Origin: Planctomycetota bacterium
GTDB taxonomy: Bacteria > Planctomycetota > Planctomycetia > Pirellulales > Pirellulaceae
DNA length: 34,007 nucleotides
NCBI GenBank assembly: GCA_963204965.1
Contig: CAUJKA010000272.1
Span: 1-34,007, forward strand
Direction of reading: 5' to 3'
Notes under the pieces: model-generated
What the model saw: only the letters and a program-made list of their open reading frames with translations
What the model was told of the DNA's origin: nothing
Database searches by the model: none
Position numbers and translations under genes: made by a program
Shown: piece after piece, positions 24,621-31,885 of the stretch
Layout: every line of letters begins with the position of its first letter
Position numbering within the stretch: the stretch's first letter is position 1

Positions 24621-25736
24621 ATGACTTATCGATCGAAAGGGACGAGTGGTTTTACCCTCGTCGAACTGCTGGTGGTAATCGCCATCATTGGGATTTTGGT
24701 TGGACTTTTGTTGCCGGCGGTTCAAGCTGCTCGGGAAGCAGCACGACGCATGCAGTGCTCGAATTCTATTAAGCAATTGTCACTTGCGCTTCACAATTAC
24801 GAAAGCACGTACAAGCGCTTTCCAGCACGTCGAGCCGGAACGGCAACCCCACTTACTGATGCTCGCCGCAATCACACTAACGCAGGTCGCCTGTCAGCTT
24901 TCGTAGCGCTTTTGCCGTACACAGAACAGTCACCGATGTACGAACAAATCCAAGCTGGGGACCCAACCGGAACTGTCACCGTGACCAACGCTTCTGGTGG
25001 CCCCATCGTGGTTCCTGGCGGTCCTGTTCCTTGGGCATCTTGGTCGGTATGGAATAGATCACCTGGATTCCTTGTTTGTCCATCAGACGGAACTTGCTTC
25101 AACGCTCCCACGAGAACCAACCTCAACAATTATGCTTGCTCTGTGGGCGATGATTGCACCTCGATTGTGACCTCAACCCAAGTACGAGGCATATTCCCGG
25201 CCACCAAGGGCGTCTCAATTGCAGAAATCACCGACGGTACTAGTAATACCATCGCTTTCAGTGAACGATTGAAGGCCGATTTTGGTCTCACCAATGTTGT
25301 TGCAAACCAAATTGAAATCAAGCTTGGTATTTCGACTAGCATTAGCGGAATGACTACTGCCCCCAGTATTTGTAGAACAACCGCGACAGGGCAGTACTAT
25401 ACTGCTTCTCAAATCGTTAAAGGTCGATTCGGTTCTTGGTGGACCGATGGACAAGCGGAACGTGTCGCCTTCAACACAATACTTGCTCCTAACTCCCCAG
25501 GCTGTACTGATGACAACAACGGCAATGCTGATTCCGTTAATATTGTCCTTCCACCCACCAGTCGTCACACAGGCGGTGTCAACGCAGGCCTTTGCGATGG
25601 CTCGGTTCGATTTATCAGCAACAATATAGACACAGGAAACACCAACGTTGGCCAGCCTGATTCGGGTGCCAGCAATTATGGTTCGTGGGGAGCTCTGGGA
25701 TCGAAGTCAGGTGGAGACTTGTCTACCTCCGAATGA
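24621..25736 (+). CDS. DUF1559 pilin-like secreted protein (intact paralogue)
   Basis: A 371-residue protein starting at an ATG six bases after AAGGAG. The N-terminus ([21 protein letters not shown]) is a type-IV-prepilin-like signal cleaved between Gly and Phe and leaves a hydrophobic helix. The body is the DUF1559 domain, with [10 protein letters not shown] mid-protein and CDGSVRFIS near the C-terminus. Six or more cysteines (for example CPSD, CSVGDDC, PGCTDD) could form disulfides outside the cytoplasm. It is highly similar throughout to the broken copy at 21848 and has its own promoter-like element and terminator, so it may be the only functional copy here. The function of this planctomycete-expanded family is unknown; a pseudopilin or envelope role is inferred from the N-terminus. 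Confidence 0.93.
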   Translation: MTYRSKGTSGFTLVELLVVIAIIGILVGLLLPAVQAAREAARRMQCSNSIKQLSLALHNYESTYKRFPARRAGTATPLTDARRNHTNAGRLSAFVALLPYTEQSPMYEQIQAGDPTGTVTVTNASGGPIVVPGGPVPWASWSVWNRSPGFLVCPSDGTCFNAPTRTNLNNYACSVGDDCTSIVTSTQVRGIFPATKGVSIAEITDGTSNTIAFSERLKADFGLTNVVANQIEIKLGISTSISGMTTAPSICRTTATGQYYTASQIVKGRFGSWWTDGQAERVAFNTILAPNSPGCTDDNNGNADSVNIVLPPTSRHTGGVNAGLCDGSVRFISNNIDTGNTNVGQPDSGASNYGSWGALGSKSGGDLSTSE

Positions 25737-25772
25737 CCTATTTCCATAAAGCGTTAATTCACTTTAACCCCT

Positions 25773-25807
25773 GAGTGCATGCGATTCTTCGCATGCACTC
25801 TTTTTTT
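25773..25807 (+). terminator. Rho-independent terminator after the second DUF1559 gene
   Basis: A perfect 12-bp stem (25773-25784 with 25789-25800) with loop TTCT is followed by seven Ts. Its sequence is nearly the same as the terminator after the first DUF1559 unit. Confidence 0.92.
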
Positions 25808-26013
25808 ACGCATGCTGCAGGCTTTGCTTCTCTCTCTGACAGATCGGAACTTTCTAGCTTCATCACTGGTTGGAAACAGACAGGGATTAGAATAAGCTCT
25901 CTACTTCTTAGACAAGATACCATTGCCTGTGCCGCCGAGCAGCCAAGTATCAGATTCATCCTGTCGAAGTCACCGTTGATTGAACGACCCCTCAAGAGCC
26001 ATCGATTGATCCC

Positions 26014-27873
26014 GTGGACATGCAAAAGCTTGACAATTGGTGGTCTCTGGGATTGGCGTTGCTCGCCTTTTCCATGACCCTAGCTGCGGCTAGAGGCGTT
26101 GGCTCTCGACTGTGTGGCAAGTCATCGTCGTTCCACTTGCAAATAATCGTAGGCTTGAACTGCTTGGGATTGCTAGGGCTTTGTCTTGGCGCGCTCGACC
26201 AGCCTTGGCCCTTTTTTCTTCTTGCAGCGTTTGCATTGATCATCTCGGTCGTTGACCTTCGCAGATCTCATGGGGTGCTTTTTCAAGCCTGCAGACATGC
26301 AGTTAGTCATTGGACAAAAACCAAAGCTCTGGTTGTCTTTGGCACCTTGATCACCCTTGGACCCGCGTTGACCTATCCGTCTGGCCTAGACGAACTGACC
26401 TACCATATTGAACTCCCCCGTCGATGGTCAAACTTTGGTAGCCTGAGCGTACAAAGTGACATGCCTTATTCCTCGCTACCTTCGCTGTGCGAGATAGTAA
26501 GTTGGTTCACCTATCCCATCGAGTCTTTAATTACTCCAAGGCTAATCAATTGGGCGGTCTGGTTACATGGTATCTGCTTGTTGCATGAATTGCTTAAGTG
26601 CATGTGCCAACCTAAAGCCGCTAGAGTGCTTACTTTTTCGATATGTACTAGCCAAGTTATGCTGATGATCAGCGCAAATTGCTACGTGGAGTCATTCGTT
26701 TGGGCCGACGCGGTCGCGCTGAGCTTTCTGCTGATGACTGCAATTAAGCCTGAGGAATCGAAGCAACCGAACTCCATTGCCATAGCTGTCGTTGTCGGCG
26801 GAGCGATCGCGACAAAAATCACCTCGGTTGGACTTCTTCTACTTCCAGTCCTCGCCTTGGTTAGCATAGCTCGCCATAATCGTTCCGCTAAAGACATGGC
26901 ATTATCGGTCGTCGGTGCGTTGATCTTCGCTATCCCATTCTATTTGCGACCGTGGCTGCTATGCGGCAATCCGCTGGCACCCTATTACGCTTCGTTCTTT
27001 ACGAATGATCCGTCGGTTCTAGCAACCAGCCAGTACCATCACGAGATTGCGGTCGGCAATTTCGGAATCCCAGGCGTTGTCGGCGCCCTGGCGTCTCCCA
27101 TAGCAGTTGGCTTTGCGAACGAACTGTATGACGGGATGTTCGGTCTTCAATGGCTCGCCCTCATAGGTATTGCCGCGTGGTCGATCTATAACTCGTACAA
27201 AAAGAACCTCATTGCAACTAACCCCGCTGTATTGATGGCAGTGCAAGGACTGGCTCTACTAGCCATTTGGTCTGTTACTTCGCAACAAGCTCGTTTCGCC
27301 ATTCCAGTTTTCCTCATGGGTTGCATCGCTGCTGCAGCGGGACTTGCCGAGCTTTCTGAGTCGATTCAGAAGCGGCTGCGAATCTTAATCGTTGCTTTGA
27401 GCCTCATCAGTCTTCCTTGGGCAAACATTGGCTACTACCTCGATAGTTGGCTCTGCGTCCTCAAGATACGAACTCCGATCGACTACATCCGTGATGGGGT
27501 TCACGATAGCTACGCAGAACTCTCCATTTTCCTTCATGAACGCGTTTCGGAAGAGGATAAAGTGGTCACTATCTTTGAACACCGACTGGCCTACTTGCCG
27601 AGCTCCGTAGAGATTGCCACGCCCTATTTTCAGTCCAAGTACTTTCGCGATCCGCAACTACAATCAACGCCCGAAAAGATCGTCGCCGAATTCCGCACAC
27701 ATCAAATCCGCTATGTTGTCTTTACAAGTCAACCTCCAACTCCCGATATTTCAAACAGTCACATCGACCTTCAACAGCAGTTCTTCCAAGGCTTTGATCA
27801 GTGCATTGCCGAGGGGAAACTTAAGGTTGTATGGCGATCGGAGTTTCATGCTGTTGTTGAGGTCGTCAACTAG
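26014..27873 (+). CDS. Polytopic membrane protein, GT-C-type glycosyltransferase-like (GT39/ArnT-like)
   Basis: A 619-residue protein with many hydrophobic helices over about residues 8-490 and a soluble C-terminal portion of about 130 residues. The first large loop carries GLDELTYHIELPRRW, with Asp126-Glu127, which resembles the acidic D-x-x-x-Y-H / L-P-x-x-W loop of GT-C enzymes that use polyprenyl-phosphate sugars. This suggests transfer of a sugar to a lipid or protein acceptor on the outer face of the membrane. Assignment is from this motif and topology only. The start is GTG at 26014 or ATG two codons later; neither has a clear ribosome site. It stands alone between the DUF1559 terminator and the next membrane acyltransferase gene. 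Confidence 0.6.
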   Translation: MDMQKLDNWWSLGLALLAFSMTLAAARGVGSRLCGKSSSFHLQIIVGLNCLGLLGLCLGALDQPWPFFLLAAFALIISVVDLRRSHGVLFQACRHAVSHWTKTKALVVFGTLITLGPALTYPSGLDELTYHIELPRRWSNFGSLSVQSDMPYSSLPSLCEIVSWFTYPIESLITPRLINWAVWLHGICLLHELLKCMCQPKAARVLTFSICTSQVMLMISANCYVESFVWADAVALSFLLMTAIKPEESKQPNSIAIAVVVGGAIATKITSVGLLLLPVLALVSIARHNRSAKDMALSVVGALIFAIPFYLRPWLLCGNPLAPYYASFFTNDPSVLATSQYHHEIAVGNFGIPGVVGALASPIAVGFANELYDGMFGLQWLALIGIAAWSIYNSYKKNLIATNPAVLMAVQGLALLAIWSVTSQQARFAIPVFLMGCIAAAAGLAELSESIQKRLRILIVALSLISLPWANIGYYLDSWLCVLKIRTPIDYIRDGVHDSYAELSIFLHERVSEEDKVVTIFEHRLAYLPSSVEIATPYFQSKYFRDPQLQSTPEKIVAEFRTHQIRYVVFTSQPPTPDISNSHIDLQQQFFQGFDQCIAEGKLKVVWRSEFHAVVEVVN

Positions 27874-27973
27874 ACGAGCGCAACTGGTAACTTTTCAGAA
27901 GTAACTTCTGGCTGTTCTTGTTTGAGCTTGCGCGGTACCATCTTCGGCGTGAACTTTTGAGCTCCACAGAATC

Positions 27974-29089
27974 ATGAATCGACAAGCGATGGCTACAAGT
28001 ACAACGACGCAGCGAGTTCTGGCAATCGACGCACTTCGCGGCTTCGACATGTTTTGGATTATCGGTGCAGATGCGGTAGCGCGATCTCTCTTGGGCTTAA
28101 TGGGAACAACCCGAGCAGCAAAATTGGCCGAGCAGTTCGAGCATGTGCAGTGGGTCGGGTTCCGCTTCTACGATCTAATCTTCCCGCTGTTCCTATTTCT
28201 CGTCGGTTGCTCGTTGCCGTTCTCACTGGAGAAACATCGTCAGAGTCCAACTAACGCGTACGCCAGAATTGCTCGACGTGTTGCGGCACTGGTTTTACTT
28301 GGACTGATTGCCAATGGTCTTTTGAAGTTTGAGTTTCAGGACTTGCGCTACGCCGGTGTCCTACAGCGAATTGGAATTTGCTACGGAATCGGAGCGTTCA
28401 TCTACTTGAACACTCAATTGCGTGGACAGTTGATTGCACTAGTCGTCATACTGATAGGCTACTGGGCAATTCTTCGCTTCATTCCGGCGCCCGGTGGTAT
28501 CGCGGGCGATCTTTCGATCGAAGGCAATTTGTCGGGCTGGCTTGATCGCAAACTACTGCCTGGAAAGATCATGCCGCAGTATTACGGCTACGGAGATAAC
28601 GAAGGCATTCTCTCGACGCTTCCGGCAATCGCCACGGTGCTATCTGGAATCCTAGCATCCCATGTCCTTAGATCATCCATTGGCAACTGGCAGAAGGTAG
28701 CTTACTTAGCTTGCGCGGGCGTTGCCTGCGTCTATGCAGGGTACCTTTGGAATGGTTGGTTTCCCATCATCAAGAACTTGTGGACCAGTTCTTTTGTTTT
28801 GGTAACCACCGGATGGAGCTTGATTTTGCTTGCGGCTTTTTATGCTGTGATCGATGTCATCGGCTTCAAAATGTGGGCTACTGTGTTCGTGATTATCGGA
28901 GTCAACGCGATCACGATTTACATCGCACAGAGATTCATCGACTTCAAGTTCATGTCTCAGTTCTTCCTAACCGGCGTCGCAAGAATCAGCGGCAGCTATG
29001 GTCCATGTGTACTGTTAGCCGGAACGCTTATCGGCAAACTTGTTTTCCTAGCGGTTCTTTTCAGGCACAAAATCTTCTTGCGAGTCTAA
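27974..29089 (+). CDS. DUF5009 / heparan-alpha-glucosaminide N-acetyltransferase-like membrane protein
   Basis: A 371-residue integral membrane protein with about ten hydrophobic helices. The N-terminal signature RVLAIDALRGFDMFWIIG, followed by LIFPLFLFLVGCSLPFSL, is typical of the COG4299/DUF5009 group related to lysosomal HGSNAT and bacterial NagX. These proteins are thought to move acetyl groups from cytoplasmic acetyl-CoA across the membrane to amino sugars. Here it may modify cell-envelope or scavenged glycans; the upstream GT-C-like protein fits a surface-glycan context, but a link is unproven. The ATG at 27974 is used; the ATG five codons later is an alternative. A 100-bp gap precedes it, containing a small CAGAAG/CTTCTG hairpin. 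A REP palindrome begins 37 bp after its stop. Confidence 0.82.
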   Translation: MNRQAMATSTTTQRVLAIDALRGFDMFWIIGADAVARSLLGLMGTTRAAKLAEQFEHVQWVGFRFYDLIFPLFLFLVGCSLPFSLEKHRQSPTNAYARIARRVAALVLLGLIANGLLKFEFQDLRYAGVLQRIGICYGIGAFIYLNTQLRGQLIALVVILIGYWAILRFIPAPGGIAGDLSIEGNLSGWLDRKLLPGKIMPQYYGYGDNEGILSTLPAIATVLSGILASHVLRSSIGNWQKVAYLACAGVACVYAGYLWNGWFPIIKNLWTSSFVLVTTGWSLILLAAFYAVIDVIGFKMWATVFVIIGVNAITIYIAQRFIDFKFMSQFFLTGVARISGSYGPCVLLAGTLIGKLVFLAVLFRHKIFLRV

Positions 29090-29126
29090 AAATCGGGAGA
29101 TCGCAAAAGCACCCTTGAATTACGTC

Positions 29127-29148
29127 GTGTGCCACTGGCTTGCCAGTG
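29127..29148 (+). repeat. REP palindrome, left copy
   Basis: It contains CACTGGC, a TT loop and GCCAGTG, preceded by GTGTGC. It is the exact inverted repeat of 30099-30120. Confidence 0.85.
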
Positions 29149-29307
29149 TTTTCGAAGCAATCGACTTTCAGGACAAGTTTCTAACTAATGTACAACACTT
29201 TGATCGAAAACTGCCGAAGTATTCAACTCCCAGCACACTTTTGGTTGATGCCAAAGAACAAATAGTACAGCGTAACATCGTATCGTGAAGCAGTTCTCTA
29301 TATCGGA

Positions 29308-29922
29308 TCAATTCCGGATGTCATGCTCCAGCATTTCTGGTCTCACTCCGTCGATCCAAGGTAATTCTCCGTGCTGCTGCCTACCAGGGAGATCGAGATA
29401 GTACCTGGCACTAGACCACTTCCAGTCAACAGCCTTCTTGCAAAGTCTTCTTGCAAAGTCTTCTTTCGATCGGATTACGGTGGATGTAGTCGATAGAAGC
29501 CTGAATCGCTCGCGGCGAATAGAGATTCCTGTCAAACCCCGGACCTTCTTGCCAAAACCGGAAGCAAGTTTTTCCAGGTCGTTCACGTATCATCAATGTT
29601 TGCAAGAGCTTTGATTTTGAACTTTCAAGTTGCTGGCGAACGAATTGAGAGAGTCCCATCTTTAGAGAAGACAAATACTTGCCGATGTCTGGTTCATTGT
29701 GGAGTGGAAACACAAGTAAGTGTACATGTTCCGGCATGAACACAAATGCAACTAGCTCGAACTTAGAATCTCGATTGGCTAGATCTATGCACTTTGAAAG
29801 CTCACTTCTCCAAAGATCGTTCGTTAACAAGGGCATCGCCGATAGCACGAAAACGTCAGTTCGTGCAAGTCGCCTGGCTGATGAAAGTGCTTGATCCGCT
29901 TTCGGTGTGTTGGTGATGACAT
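29308..29922 (-). pseudogene. REP-associated tyrosine transposase (IS200-like, HUH), two frameshifts
   Basis: The reading starts at ATG 29922 (GAGG eight bases upstream) with KRIKHFHQPGDLHELTFSCY, the usual RAYT N-terminus, then runs out of frame after YRR. At about 29837-29838 one base is missing: restoring it joins YRR to MPLLTNDLW, the next conserved block. The second frame contains the HUH motif (MPEHVHLLV) and IDYIHRNPIERRLCKK. It is then shifted by a tandem duplication of 13 bp (29434-29446 and 29447-29459). Removing one copy joins RLCKK to AVDWKWSSARYY, the family's C-terminal signature. The repaired protein would be about 200 residues, normal for the family, which nicks and mobilises REP hairpins. 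Two independent lesions mean it is inactive unless recoded. Confidence 0.88.
29434..29459. repeat. 13-bp tandem duplication inside the transposase
   Basis: The unit CTTCTTGCAAAGT occurs twice head to tail, followed by CTTCTT of a partial third unit. The extra 13 bases shift the transposase frame; removing one unit restores it exactly. Slippage between the short CTTCTT repeats is the likely cause. Confidence 0.92.
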
Positions 29923-30098
29923 AAGCAAACCCTCAGAGATTCCCCATGACTTGTGCACTCTAACTAACCGATAGTATGAAGTCGGTTGGCATCAAATTGA
30001 ACCAGTGAGAAAAAAATGCTTGACCACTTCGGCCTCTTCAGCAAAAAGTACCGAATTGCTGGGAAGCTCAATTGCTCACCAACCTTAACGCCGTCGAT

Positions 30099-30120
30099 CA
30101 CTGGCAAGCCAGTGGCACAC
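30099..30120 (-). repeat. REP palindrome, right copy
   Basis: It contains CACTGGC, AA and GCCAGTG followed by GCACAC. It is the exact reverse complement of the left copy at 29127-29148. The interval from here to the efflux adaptor gene (30121-30360) shows no further recognised feature. Confidence 0.85.
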
Positions 30121-30360
30121 AAGAGCCTAGGCGATTAGTCGACTCGCTTATTTCGGACGCCGCAGTCTCATTTAACGATTCGTTCATGTTAGACCAGATT
30201 CTGTATTGTTGGTCAGTATGGTCACAAGATCGCCGAGCAGTGCTAAACCTTGCGGCCAATTGTTTGTGAACAACTGAATCGCAGCAAAGCTGTCTTGACT
30301 GTACAGTGCCATTCTCAGACATTGTAACAGACCACTTCTAGCAACCAGAAAGAACGATTC

Positions 30361-31875
30361 ATGGCTCAGAGGGCTTTTCTGACTTCGGCAACGCAAGTAC
30401 TCAGTGCTTCAGCCATCCTCACCATCCTTTTTGCTGCGGGCATTGGTACTGGACTGTTCTTCTATCCGCGAATCTTCCCAAACGAAACTAACCAAACCGC
30501 GGAGAGTCCGACAGAAGAACCTGCAGCTCATGCTCACGAAGAAGGCGAAATCCTTGATTTAACTCGACAGGCGGCCGAGAACCTGCAACTTAAGCTTGGA
30601 CGAGTGCAACAAGGCGACTATTGGAAGTCGATTCTATTGCCGGCTCAAGTTGTCGAAATACCGGGCCAAAGTGACTTGGCTGTTTCTGCCCCTGTGACAG
30701 GAGTTGTTAGCCGTGTCGATGTTTTGCCAGGTCAGTCACTGAAGGTGAATCAGACCTTGTTTGAGATCCAATTGACCGACGAGGCTTTGACGGACGCTCA
30801 ATCTAAACTGCTGACTGCGCTTACTGCACAAGAAGTTGCCAAACAAGAACTCGATCGATTACGACCGCTAATCCAGACTGGCGCAGTGTCGGGCATCAAG
30901 TCTCGAGAATTGGAATATGAGCTTAAGCAATTGGTAGCGCAACAAGCAGTGCTGATACAAGAGCTGCTCGGCCGCGGACTTCCCAAGAGCACGATTGACG
31001 GCATCGTTTCAAAACGCGAGCTAGCTACTGCGCTCACGGTATACTCCCCTGGATTTGTCATTGAACAGTCGGGCTTGAACAACTCAACGGGCTATTCCGT
31101 TGAAAACCTCAATGTCCATCCAGGCATGACAGTCGAACGCGGTGCACTTCTTTGCAACGTAGCCTACCATGCCGAACTGTATGTGATGGGGACTGCCTTT
31201 GAAGCTGACCTACCGATACTTAACCGAATCGCTGAAAACGACTGGGAGATTGCTTTGGAGTTACCTCAAAGCGATCTTCAGAACAGTGACGGAGCCGCAT
31301 TGGGAACCGTCAAGTTATTGCGAGTTGACAATCACGTTTCGGAATCGGCTCAGACAGTCAATTTTTTCGCGAGAATTCCAAATCGAGTCACCCGAAATCA
31401 AAACGAACGCGAGCGGACTTTCGAGCAGTGGATGTTTCGTCCCGGCCAACGTTTACACCTTCGGTTGCCAGTCGAGCAATGGAAGAAGCAATTGATTCTT
31501 CCCGCCTCCGCTGTGGTCGTCGATGGTCCCAACGTCATTGTATTTGCTGAACACGATCATTCTCATTCAACCGAAGTGAGCCCATTCAGCAAACTGCGTC
31601 AGCGAGAGTTTGCACAGGTCGATCCCAACAGTTCGACTTCGATGAACTCGGGCGTTGTACCGGTGCTTCACCAAGTGGAAGCAGTGAATGCCGATATCGA
31701 ACTCGAGCCTGTTCCGGTTCGCATGCTGTATCGAGATGATCGAGCCGTAGTGCTGGCCGATGATGGACAACTAAGCCCTAACATGAGAATTGCCATGAAC
31801 AATGCTCAGGCACTGTACTTGGCGATGAAGATGAATTCTGGTGGCGGTGGACACCATCACGACCACGAGCACTAA
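30361..31875 (+). CDS. RND efflux periplasmic adaptor subunit (CusB/CzcB-like), His-rich
   Basis: A 504-residue membrane-fusion protein anchored by an N-terminal hydrophobic helix (about 13-34) and acting in the periplasm to link an inner-membrane RND pump to an outer-membrane channel. A barrel-sandwich half (SAPVTGVVSRVDVLPGQSLKVNQTLFEI, about 107-137) is followed by a coiled-coil hairpin (about 140-215), the second lipoyl half (NVHPGMTVERGALLC) and a beta-barrel domain. Histidine-rich patches occur near the N-terminus (HAHEEGE), in the middle (EHDHSHS) and at the very C-terminus (GGGGHHHDHEH), suggesting metal-ion binding as in heavy-metal efflux adaptors. The ATG has only a weak ribosome site. 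The pump gene follows after 10 bp. The metal cannot be told from sequence, and no outer-membrane component is seen. Confidence 0.88.
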   Translation: MAQRAFLTSATQVLSASAILTILFAAGIGTGLFFYPRIFPNETNQTAESPTEEPAAHAHEEGEILDLTRQAAENLQLKLGRVQQGDYWKSILLPAQVVEIPGQSDLAVSAPVTGVVSRVDVLPGQSLKVNQTLFEIQLTDEALTDAQSKLLTALTAQEVAKQELDRLRPLIQTGAVSGIKSRELEYELKQLVAQQAVLIQELLGRGLPKSTIDGIVSKRELATALTVYSPGFVIEQSGLNNSTGYSVENLNVHPGMTVERGALLCNVAYHAELYVMGTAFEADLPILNRIAENDWEIALELPQSDLQNSDGAALGTVKLLRVDNHVSESAQTVNFFARIPNRVTRNQNERERTFEQWMFRPGQRLHLRLPVEQWKKQLILPASAVVVDGPNVIVFAEHDHSHSTEVSPFSKLRQREFAQVDPNSSTSMNSGVVPVLHQVEAVNADIELEPVPVRMLYRDDRAVVLADDGQLSPNMRIAMNNAQALYLAMKMNSGGGGHHHDHEH

Positions 31876-31885
31876 GAACATAAAC

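Larger units (their letters stand above)
29127..30120. mobile_element. REP/RAYT-type element: decayed tyrosine transposase between inverted REP palindromes
   Basis: Exact 22-bp inverted copies at 29127-29148 and 30099-30120 bound a segment of about 1 kb containing one transposase pseudogene and otherwise no coding potential. Each copy holds a CACTGGC/GCCAGTG hairpin with a 5' GTGTGC extension on its outer (left copy) or complementary (right copy) strand. REP-associated tyrosine transposases are known to live between such palindromes. The element sits between an acyltransferase gene and an RND efflux operon without disrupting either. The extent is defined by the repeats; true insertion boundaries and target duplications are not visible. 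Confidence 0.75.

Noticed and set aside
27896..27910. CAGAAG-TAA-CTTCTG hairpin after the GT-C-like gene, as a terminator
   Set aside because: The stem is only 6 bp and AT-rich, and no T-run follows, so it is too weak to call.
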